From assembly GCA_020724885.1 (NCBI GenBank), contig DYGD01000007.1:1-35281 (forward strand): a DNA stretch of 35,281 nucleotides, read 5' to 3'. Positions 24,639-30,612 of the stretch are shown here, piece by piece (position 1 is the first letter of the stretch; every line of letters starts with the position of its first letter). A model generated the notes under the pieces. It made no database searches and was not told where the DNA came from. It worked only from the letters and a program-made list of their open reading frames with translations. A program made the position numbers and the translations under genes. The DNA comes from Candidatus Paceibacter sp. (GTDB lineage Bacteria; Patescibacteriota; Minisyncoccia; Phycocordibacterales; BOKC01).

Positions 24639-26705
24639 ATGCGATCACCCGAAAGACAATTTAACGCTTTGACTCCTGACCAAGAGAGGCAAACCGAAGC
24701 GCAAAAGACGCCAGAGATCTCGACACAAAAAGAAGCGGTCGCTGAAAATGAAACAAGCGTTTCTTACCTTGGCGTCACTCTTGAAAAAGCAAAAAACAAA
24801 GAGGGTCAGTTTGTTCCCAGAAGAGAGCAATACGCCGATTTCATAGACGACAGAGAAGTAGCCCTGCCTCTGCAAAGAGATGTTGCGGTGGCCTTTCTTT
24901 CCGGCGAGCCACTGCTCGTGGACGGCGGAACTTCTTTGGGAAAAACTACCACTGTCAGAAAAATGGCAGCCGAGCTCGGATGGGAAGTCCACTACGCCAA
25001 CCTCAACGGCCCAACCGATGTGGAAGATTTAATGGGGAGATACATTCCCAACCCTCATAAGAGCAAACCGGAAGACCCCGAGTATATTTTTGCCGACGGA
25101 AAAGTTACCAGCGGACTGAGGCAGGAAGAAGGTAAAGTCAAAATTGTGATTCTAGACGAGTTTAATGCGGCCGCGCCGAACATTCTTATTCGTCTCCACG
25201 AAGTCCTGGACGCTCTTGAGCGCGGAGGTGAAGTGATTCTATCCGAAGATGCTTCCGAAGCCGTCCAGGTCAATAAGGGCAAAACCAAAGTGATTGCTCT
25301 GATGAACCCGCCAGGCAAGGGTTATTTTGGACGCGAACCTCTCGATCCTGCCCAGCTGCGTCGTTGGGTTTATAAAAAATTGCCGTCCGAGCTGCCAGAA
25401 GGAACATTCTCCTATTCAACGGACGCTTTATTCGGTGCCGCACCGGAATCTCAGAACGTTACCCCCGACATGTTCTTGGCAAACAGAGAGCAGGCACTCA
25501 CGCAGGAGCAGCTTCAGGAAATCCCGGGCATTATGGAAGTTTTGGAAAAATATAAGGAATTTCACAAGGCCGCCAAGGAGCTCCTAAAAAGCAGAAAAGT
25601 CGCCGAAGATCAGCCGCAGCCTTTCACTTACGATGACCGCATGGAACCGCGCCGCGTGAGAGATTTTATTTTGAGATTTTACAACGGAGACATCAACGAG
25701 ACCTTTCAACAGGCTTTAAAATATTACTATGCCAATAAGCTGGAGACTGACGCCGACAGGAAAAAACTTGGTGAACTCATAAGGCTGGTGGAATACAAGC
25801 CAAAGGCGACCGAATCTAAACGCAAAGGGTTGGAGCGAGAGGAAAAAGCAGGTGTCACAGAAGTGAAAAAGGAAGCGGCAATACCAGAAGCAAAACTTGA
25901 GGGACCTGTCGCGGAACAGATTGAAGCGGCGATTGAAAAACTCGGCAAAGAAAACGTCTTTGGACCCAAGGAAGTGGAAAAAACCTTTGGTGTTCGTCTG
26001 GCGGAAGTGCCCGGTATCCCATTCTCAGTTGAAGAACTTGAAAGAGCGGAAAAAATGGGACAAATGCTTGTCTTGCGAGTCGATAAAACCGACGATGGCA
26101 AGCCTATGTCTTTGGAAGCCATGACCGGGATCATCGTAAAACGATGGGAGAAAGATAAGAAAGGCGGTTTGCTTAACACGGCCGAGGGTTGGAGAGATCA
26201 AGTGACCGGTGCGGAAGATTTTGCCAAAATCGCGCCGCGTTCCGGTTGGGCGTTGGTCTCAAAGGATTTATTGCCGGATAGCACAAGCAAAAATTATGTC
26301 GAGCAAACAGAAGTTATAATAAAAGCCTTGAGAGAGGGAGCGTTTAAGGACATGGAAATGCCTGAAGAGTATGCCGAAGCAATCAATGAATTTAATGAGC
26401 AGAAAGAGAGACTGATAAAACTAATGAACGAAGATTGGATGGAAGCCGCAAAACAGCTTTCAGAGCTAAAAATCAATCAGTTAACAAGGCAATCGATTCA
26501 AGAAACCATTTATGATTTGGCGATGTACCATGACACTCACAACAAACGTTTATTGCCGAATAGATACACATGGCCAAACTCTCGTTCCTCTGTCGGCGGC
26601 CTCGTCGCTCTCGGCGATTTCGTCGCGCGTGGCGTGAACGGCTACTGGTGGAGGCCCGGCTATCGCGACGACGATGTCGGCGTTTCTCTTTCCCGCAGAT
26701 TGTAA
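24639..26705 (+). CDS. MoxR-like AAA+ ATPase with C-terminal DGR variable domain
   Basis: The 688-residue protein has an AAA+ core at residues about 60-280: Walker A GGTSLGKT (96-103, Lys102), Walker B IVILDEFNAA (Asp173, Glu174), sensor 1 ALMNPPGKG with Asn223, and an arginine-rich LDPAQLRRWVYKK. This is the MoxR/dynein-related (AAA_5) type. A spacer (about 290-430, Lys/Glu-rich near 390-430) leads to a C-terminal module (about 430-688). That module has SGWALVSKDLLP, YDLAMYHDTHNKRLLPNRYT and a final region RSSVGGLVALGDFVARGVNG rich in Gly, Trp, Tyr and Asp. It is consistent with the C-type-lectin-like target domains of DGRs. Residues 649-686 are encoded by the VR. ATG follows the upstream stop by 5 bp. 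No signal peptide or membrane helix is present, so the diversified surface should face the cytoplasm unless exported otherwise. Confidence 0.93.
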   Translation: MRSPERQFNALTPDQERQTEAQKTPEISTQKEAVAENETSVSYLGVTLEKAKNKEGQFVPRREQYADFIDDREVALPLQRDVAVAFLSGEPLLVDGGTSLGKTTTVRKMAAELGWEVHYANLNGPTDVEDLMGRYIPNPHKSKPEDPEYIFADGKVTSGLRQEEGKVKIVILDEFNAAAPNILIRLHEVLDALERGGEVILSEDASEAVQVNKGKTKVIALMNPPGKGYFGREPLDPAQLRRWVYKKLPSELPEGTFSYSTDALFGAAPESQNVTPDMFLANREQALTQEQLQEIPGIMEVLEKYKEFHKAAKELLKSRKVAEDQPQPFTYDDRMEPRRVRDFILRFYNGDINETFQQALKYYYANKLETDADRKKLGELIRLVEYKPKATESKRKGLEREEKAGVTEVKKEAAIPEAKLEGPVAEQIEAAIEKLGKENVFGPKEVEKTFGVRLAEVPGIPFSVEELERAEKMGQMLVLRVDKTDDGKPMSLEAMTGIIVKRWEKDKKGGLLNTAEGWRDQVTGAEDFAKIAPRSGWALVSKDLLPDSTSKNYVEQTEVIIKALREGAFKDMEMPEEYAEAINEFNEQKERLIKLMNEDWMEAAKQLSELKINQLTRQSIQETIYDLAMYHDTHNKRLLPNRYTWPNSRSSVGGLVALGDFVARGVNGYWWRPGYRDDDVGVSLSRRL
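26582..26698 (+). repeat. DGR variable region (VR)
   Basis: This 117-bp stretch encodes residues 649-686 of the AAA+ protein. Aligned with the TR at 26987-27103 (offset 405) it matches at 103 of 117 positions. All 14 mismatches fall on TR adenines: VR 26599, 26608, 26616, 26623, 26628, 26629, 26643, 26646, 26653, 26659, 26661, 26673, 26676 and 26696. Twelve residues change (for example Asp to Gly654, Asn to Arg664, Asn to Tyr669, Arg to Trp670, Asn to Tyr675), and the last change is silent. The 19 identical bases VR 26677-26695 are a candidate initiation site (IMH). Confidence 0.97.
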
Positions 26706-26731
26706 CTTTGACCTTTGTTACTTGATCCTTT
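26701..26731 (+). repeat. 31-bp direct repeat, copy 1 (after VR)
   Basis: TGTAACTTTG[A]CCTTTG[T]TA[C]TTGATCCTTT overlaps the ATPase stop and matches 28540-28570 with three mismatches (28 of 31). Both copies are followed about 20 bp later by a CCC-TTA-GGG type hairpin and TTTTTC, so the two 3' ends look like the same module. Confidence 0.7.
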
Positions 26732-26742
26732 GATTCCTTTTT

Positions 26743-26770
26743 AATCGACTCCCTTTAGGGAGTCGATTTT
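26743..26770 (+). terminator. Perfect 11-bp hairpin downstream of VR
   Basis: AATCGACTCCC (26743-26753) pairs with GGGAGTCGATT (26758-26768) around a TTTA loop, followed by more T. It can terminate the operon. Many DGRs also need a stem-loop just downstream of the VR for retrohoming, and this one begins 45 bp past the VR end, so a double role is possible. Confidence 0.8.
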
Positions 26771-26800
26771 TCGCGGCAATTTTTTAGGCGCTTATAGATG

Positions 26801-26809
26801 TGGTATACT
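26801..26809 (+). promoter_or_regulatory. Candidate promoter for the TR RNA (and RT)
   Basis: TGG-TATACT is an extended -10 preceded by a weak -35 (TTTTTA, 26781-26786, 17-bp spacer). It faces the TR, with transcription expected to begin about 170 bp upstream of it. The same TGTGGTATA word occurs at the mraZ promoter. Confidence 0.45.
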
Positions 26810-26986
26810 GGAAACGGCTAATGAAGCATGGTTCACGGATCATGTTCGCCAATTAAATACACTGCTTACGTTTTTCTAGCGCAGGTGAAATTGATTTACG
26901 GAGTGCGCACATATTTACACAAGCGCGACACGTCCCATTAGCGTGAAGTGCTGTTGCCACGGACGGAAAAACGTAAAGAGAAATGT

Positions 26987-27103
26987 TCGTTCCTCTGTCG
27001 GCGACCTCGTCGATCTCGGCAATTTCGACGCGAATGGCGTGAACGGCAACAGGTGGAAGCCCGACAATCGCGACGACAATATCGGCGTTTCTCTTTCCCG
27101 AAG
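26987..27103 (+). repeat. DGR template repeat (TR)
   Basis: This 117-bp template has 24 adenines, 14 of which are replaced in the VR; all 93 non-adenine bases are conserved. AAC, AAT and AAG codons in the reading frame of the target (NFDANGVNGNRWKPDNRDDN) give access to many amino acids. The TR ends 16 bp before the avd stop codon on the other strand. Its RNA is the substrate of the adjacent RT. Confidence 0.97.
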
Positions 27104-27118
27104 TGTTGCGGAACTCGC

Positions 27119-27502
27119 CTATTTTAAGGGCGAGTTTTGCGTTTGTCGCATCCAACCTCCCAGCATCTTGCCAATTTCTTGAAGGCGACCCTCGTATTGC
27201 ACGTACCAGTGTTGTTCAATGGCTTTCACGTCTTTCGCTAATCTGATAGTGATCTTTGCGCATTCCAGAGACATGTTGGCTTCGGACAGAATTTCTTTTT
27301 TATGGTGAGAATCCTTAGTGTGATATGCGGTCACTGTAAGGGTCAATACATCCAGCAAAAGACTCTCTGTTTTTTGCCCGATGGTAAACCTGTCCTTTTT
27401 GGGAATGGATTCGCATCGCACATGCCAGGCGACGTATAATTTATATACCGCTTGGAACAATGGAGTCTGGTGAGCAAGCTGTGCGTTGGTATTATTTTCC
27501 AT
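27119..27502 (-). CDS. avd: Avd-like accessory protein (four-helix bundle)
   Basis: The 127-residue protein begins MENNTNAQLAHQTPLFQAVY and is mostly helical and basic. It has the Avd/four-helix-bundle signature CESIPKKDRFTIGQKTESLL and a late RLQEIGKMLGGWMRQ. Avd forms a pentamer that binds DGR RT and TR RNA and is needed for mutagenic cDNA synthesis. Here it is on the - strand, opposite to RT and TR, which is unlike the usual collinear order. ATG 27502 is chosen because upstream starts lie inside the RT gene. The start codons of avd and RT are only 4 bp apart. Confidence 0.88.
   Translation of the reverse strand: MENNTNAQLAHQTPLFQAVYKLYVAWHVRCESIPKKDRFTIGQKTESLLLDVLTLTVTAYHTKDSHHKKEILSEANMSLECAKITIRLAKDVKAIEQHWYVQYEGRLQEIGKMLGGWMRQTQNSPLK
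27487..27495 (+). promoter_or_regulatory. Extended -10 element directly upstream of the RT gene
   Basis: TGG-TATTAT lies 11 nt before the RT ATG (27507). It lies inside the 5' end of avd. Transcription from here would give an RT mRNA with a leader of only a few bases. Confidence 0.4.
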
Positions 27503-27506
27503 ATTT

Positions 27507-28463
27507 ATGTTCGATAAAATTATTTCTTTGGAGAACCTGTTCGACGCTTGGACGGAGTTCAAGAGAGACAAGAACAACAAAAAAGACGTGGCGGAATTCG
27601 AGATTGGCCTCGAAGACTACGTTTTTAAGTTGCATGATGATTTGAAAAATCAGGCATACAAGCACGGTGCCTATGTTTCTTTTTTCATTCACGATCCAAA
27701 ACGCCGCCATATACATAAGGCGTCGGTCAGAGATCGATTGCTTCATCACGCCGTCCACAGGATCATAGAGCCAATATGGAACAAAACCTTTATCTTTGAT
27801 TCTTGGTCGTCCAGGAAAAACAAAGGAACTCACGCCGCGGTAAAACGGCTGCAAAAATTTGGACTTGAATTGTCTAGAAACCATACCCTGACATTGTGGG
27901 TGTTGAAGTTGGATATAAGAAATTTTTTTGATTCTGTTAACCACAAAATTCTAATGGACATTCTCAAACAATGCGCGCCCGATAATCGACTCTTGGCACT
28001 TTTTCGAGAAATAATAGAAAGCTTTTCTCCCGGATTGCCTCTGGGCAATTTGACTTCCCAACTGTTCGCCAATGTTTATATGAACCGACTGGATCAATTT
28101 GTTAAACATGAATTGAAAATCGTCGGGTATGTTCGATATGCCGACGATTTCGTTCTTCTCCATCCAGACCGAGAACTGTTGATTGAGTGTCTCGATAAAA
28201 TAACAAGCTTCTTGCAAGACCAACTTCACCTCGACGTTCATCCGAAAAAAATAGTACTCAAAAGGTATGCTGGTGGAATCGATTATCTTGGATATGTTTG
28301 CTTCCCTCATTATAGAGTTTTAAGAACCAAGACAAAGCGGCGGATGTTTAAAAGAGTCAATGAGAAAAATTTTTCTTCCTATAATGGAATCCTCCAACAT
28401 TGTCGATCAATAAATTTGCAAGCCAAATTGCTTGAAGTGGTTAAGAAAAAAGACGAGAAGTGA
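27507..28463 (+). CDS. DGR reverse transcriptase
   Basis: The 318-residue RT has motif 3 VLKLDIRNFFDSVNH with Asp136, motif 4 GLPLGNLTSQLFANVYMNRL (residues 176-195), the catalytic RYADDF with Asp213/Asp214, and later GIDYLGYVCFPHYRVLR. The LGNLTSQ form distinguishes DGR enzymes from group II intron RTs (which have QGG-xxSP) and from retrons. It lacks intron maturase or endonuclease domains. It copies the TR RNA with errors at adenines. It overlaps no other gene on its strand. ATG 27507 is preferred to the TTG at 27486, which would lie in avd. Confidence 0.95.
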   Translation: MFDKIISLENLFDAWTEFKRDKNNKKDVAEFEIGLEDYVFKLHDDLKNQAYKHGAYVSFFIHDPKRRHIHKASVRDRLLHHAVHRIIEPIWNKTFIFDSWSSRKNKGTHAAVKRLQKFGLELSRNHTLTLWVLKLDIRNFFDSVNHKILMDILKQCAPDNRLLALFREIIESFSPGLPLGNLTSQLFANVYMNRLDQFVKHELKIVGYVRYADDFVLLHPDRELLIECLDKITSFLQDQLHLDVHPKKIVLKRYAGGIDYLGYVCFPHYRVLRTKTKRRMFKRVNEKNFSSYNGILQHCRSINLQAKLLEVVKKKDEK

Positions 28464-28539
28464 CCGAAAGGCTCCGTGGAGAATTTTCCCAAACAAAAAA
28501 CCCGCCACGTGTCCTCCGACGCTTGGGGCACCTTGTATG

Positions 28540-28570
28540 TGTAACTTTGGCCTTTGATATTTGATCCTTT
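28540..28570 (+). repeat. 31-bp direct repeat, copy 2 (after RT)
   Basis: TGTAACTTTG[G]CCTTTG[A]TA[T]TTGATCCTTT matches 26701-26731 in 28 of 31 positions. It is followed by a CCCC-ATTA-GGGG hairpin. No VR-like sequence precedes this copy. Confidence 0.7.
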
Positions 28571-28582
28571 TATTTTTGAATT

Positions 28583-28601
28583 GGCCCCATTAGGGGTTTT
28601 T
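28583..28601 (+). terminator. Weak terminator after the RT gene
   Basis: GGCCCC (28583-28588) pairs with GGGGTT (28593-28598, with two G-U pairs) around ATTA, followed by T residues. Confidence 0.5.
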
Positions 28602-28653
28602 CCGCTTGTAAAATTTTGCTTTCTCATATGTGGATAACTTGCTTTCCCATAAA

Positions 28654-28699
28654 GTAGGGCTTTGTGGTATATTATTCACTAAAGTGGGATACAGTGGTA
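28654..28699 (+). promoter_or_regulatory. MraZ-box operator at the mraZ promoter
   Basis: GTAGGG (28654), GTGGTA (28664), GTGGGA (28684) and GTGGTA (28694) are all on a 10-bp register, like the GTGGG repeats bound by MraZ. They form two 20-bp direct units (28651-28670 and 28681-28700). TGG-TATATT (28665-28673) is the likely extended -10, so the first pair overlaps the promoter. This predicts autorepression of the division cluster. Confidence 0.75.
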
Positions 28700-28710
28700 T
28701 GAGGATAAAA

Positions 28711-28833
28711 ATGAATATTTACAAAGTGTCTTGGGCTGGAAGAAAATCGTATCAATTGAAGATGTTTGTTCTTTGTAATAAGAAGGTCAGAGAGGGGATG
28801 AGAGTAAAAAACAAAATCTATGCTGATAGGTGA
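28711..28833 (+). CDS. Possible 40-codon leader ORF overlapping mraZ
   Basis: ATG 28711 is preceded by GAGG with a 6-nt spacer, a better ribosome binding site than mraZ itself has. It reads MNIYKVSWAGRKSYQLKMFV and ends 14 nt inside mraZ in another frame. The peptide is basic and not recognised. Overlap suggests translational coupling, but it could be chance. Confidence 0.35.
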   Translation: MNIYKVSWAGRKSYQLKMFVLCNKKVREGMRVKNKIYADR

Positions 28834-29254
28834 ATATACTCACACTTTGGATGAGAAAAAGAGAGTGTCTTTGCCGGCTAAGTTCCGTCAAGAGCTCGGC
28901 AAGAAATTGATTATCACGCGCGGTCTGGATACTTGTCTGTGGGTTTGCGACAAAACGGAGTGGCAGAAACTTTTTGAGAATGTAAGCAAGGTTGGGGTTG
29001 GTTTAGCCGGCAAGAGAGACATTGATCGTTTTTTGTTGGCTTCGGCATCAGAGGTTGAAGTGGATGGTGCTGGTCGGTTTTTGATACCCGAGAATCTGAA
29101 AGGTTTCGCCGGCTTAAAAAACAGGATTGTTTTTGCCGGACTGGGGAATCGGGTTGAGGTCTGGGATGAAAAACGTTGGATTGAGGCGATGAAAAGGATT
29201 GAAAAACAAGCTGATGTTTTGGCGGAAAAGTTGGGGGAGGTGGGGGCGCTTTAG
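28820..29254 (+). CDS. mraZ: MraZ transcriptional regulator
   Basis: The 144-residue protein has two AbrB-like half-repeats: MLIGEYTHTLDEKKRVSLPAKFRQEL, and DRFLLASASEVEVDGAGRFLIPENL in the second half. Both carry the D-xx-RVxxP type motif (DEKKRVSLPAK and DGAGRFLIPEN). MraZ binds GTGGG repeats upstream of its own gene and controls the division and cell-wall (dcw) cluster. Matching boxes are present 120-170 bp upstream. Confidence 0.96.
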   Translation: MLIGEYTHTLDEKKRVSLPAKFRQELGKKLIITRGLDTCLWVCDKTEWQKLFENVSKVGVGLAGKRDIDRFLLASASEVEVDGAGRFLIPENLKGFAGLKNRIVFAGLGNRVEVWDEKRWIEAMKRIEKQADVLAEKLGEVGAL

Positions 29255-29327
29255 AAAAATAAGGAGTGAGCGTGCGGAAATTTAGGCGGGTGCTCATAAA
29301 ATATATTCACTTCGTTCATTATTTTAT

Positions 29328-30221
29328 ATGGCACACACCCCTGTTCTTTTAAAAGAAGTTATAGATGGCCTTTCTTTTGATAAATCAGACAAGATTTTTG
29401 TTGATGCCACGGTCGGGTTTGCCGGACACAGCATTGAGGTCTGCCAGAGGTTTCCGTGGGTGAGGATTATCGGTTTGGATACGGATTCAGACGCGGTTGC
29501 CTCTTCTCGGGAGAAGATGTCTCAAAGCAAATGTCGGTTTGAAGCCGTCACCGCTAATTTTAGGAATATCGGTCGCGCGCTTGACGAAATGGGGGTAAAA
29601 GAAATTGACAAGATTCTGTTTGATATCGGCATGTCCTCTATGCAGCTTGACTCTTCCGGCCGAGGATTCAGTTTCCGAAAAGACGAACCGCTTCTGATGA
29701 CAATGAAAAAAGAAATTTCAGCAAATGATCTGACCGCCTTTGAGATAGTTAACAGCTGGCCCAAAGATGATATTGCGGCGATATTGAAAGAATACGGGGA
29801 AGAGGGGTTTTTTATGAGAATTGCCGATTCCATTACCCGAGAAAGAAAGAAACATCCGATCAGCACGACCTTTGATTTAGTAAAGATCATTGAGAGTTCA
29901 GTTCCGTCGTTCTACAAAAAAAGAAAAATTTCACCGGCCACTAAAACATTCCAAGCGTTGAGGATTGCCGTCAATGATGAACTGAATTCACTGAAGATGG
30001 GGCTTAAGGATTCTTTTGAAAGGTTAAGGACGGGGGGCAGAATCGCGGTAATTTCTTTTCATAGCTTGGAAGATAGGATTGTTAAAAATTTTTTTAAAGA
30101 GATGAAGATAAATAGAAAAGCAATACAGATATTTAAAAAGCCCGTAACCGCAAGTCGAGAAGAGATTAAAGTAAATCCGCGGGCAAGGAGCGCGAAGTTG
30201 AGGATTGTAGAGAAACTGTAA
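29328..30221 (+). CDS. rsmH: 16S rRNA (cytosine-1402-N4)-methyltransferase
   Basis: The 297-residue protein begins MAHTPVLLKEVIDGLSF, the RsmH N-terminus. It has the SAM loop FVDATVGFAGHS, DKILFDIGMSSMQLDSSGRGFSF, and C-terminal RIAVISFHSLEDRIVKNFFK. It methylates C1402 in the decoding site. It follows mraZ in the usual order. An inverted repeat (29296-29303 with 29320-29327) ends at the ATG and could fold over it. Confidence 0.97.
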   Translation: MAHTPVLLKEVIDGLSFDKSDKIFVDATVGFAGHSIEVCQRFPWVRIIGLDTDSDAVASSREKMSQSKCRFEAVTANFRNIGRALDEMGVKEIDKILFDIGMSSMQLDSSGRGFSFRKDEPLLMTMKKEISANDLTAFEIVNSWPKDDIAAILKEYGEEGFFMRIADSITRERKKHPISTTFDLVKIIESSVPSFYKKRKISPATKTFQALRIAVNDELNSLKMGLKDSFERLRTGGRIAVISFHSLEDRIVKNFFKEMKINRKAIQIFKKPVTASREEIKVNPRARSAKLRIVEKL

Positions 30222-30256
30222 TTTGGAAAAAATTTAATAAATAAAAAATTAAAAAT

Positions 30257-30589
30257 ATGACAAAAAAAGCGACAAAATTTTTCTTTGCGCTAGGAAGCCG
30301 AAAAAGAGTTATTTTTTGGTCTCTGCTTTCTTTGGCTTGCCTCCTTTTTGCCGCCTATGTCTTGAGTATTAATCTGACTGTTTTTGGCACAGCTAAACGG
30401 GCAAATCTGGAAAAAGAAATAAACCTGCTTCATTTACAGATCGGCCAGCTTGAGTTTGACCTGCTCTCAAAAAAGAACGAAATAAATTCTAGTTTGGCAA
30501 AATCTTTTGGTTTTGAGGAGGCCGATAGGGTCAGGTTTATCTCTCGCAAATCTGTTGCTACAATATTGGGTATGGCCAGCATCCAATAA
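30257..30589 (+). CDS. ftsL: FtsL-like division protein
   Basis: The 110-residue bitopic protein has a basic head, one transmembrane helix (about 18-41, VIFWSLLSLACLLFAAYVLS) and a leucine-zipper-like coil (NLEKEINLLHLQIGQLEFDL). Its position between rsmH and ftsI and its topology match FtsL, which assembles with FtsB and FtsQ in the divisome. Sequence conservation is low, as normal for the family. Confidence 0.75.
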   Translation: MTKKATKFFFALGSRKRVIFWSLLSLACLLFAAYVLSINLTVFGTAKRANLEKEINLLHLQIGQLEFDLLSKKNEINSSLAKSFGFEEADRVRFISRKSVATILGMASIQ

Positions 30590-30612
30590 AGAATTTGGCT
30601 GTGGTTTAGCTT

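Larger units (their letters stand above)
26582..28463 (+). mobile_element. Diversity-generating retroelement (VR, TR, avd, reverse transcriptase)
   Basis: The components lie in the order VR (end of the AAA+ gene), TR, avd (- strand), RT (+ strand). Adenine-only substitutions between VR and TR, a DGR-type RT and an Avd-type helix-bundle protein together identify the element. It is not mobile like a transposon; it rewrites its target in place. Confidence 0.95.

Noticed and set aside
26943-27182. A 79-codon ORF spanning the TR
   Set aside because: It is open only because the TR mirrors the coding frame of the target. It has no separate start signal or conserved domain and is best explained as template RNA.
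27507-28463. Group II intron or retron as the origin of the RT
   Set aside because: The LGNLTSQ motif, the absence of maturase and endonuclease domains, no intron RNA or msr/msd structure, and the adjacent VR/TR pair all point to a DGR.
28379-28627. A - strand ORF of 82 codons after the RT
   Set aside because: It overlaps the RT end, the direct repeat and the terminator, and has low-complexity content with no recognisable domain.
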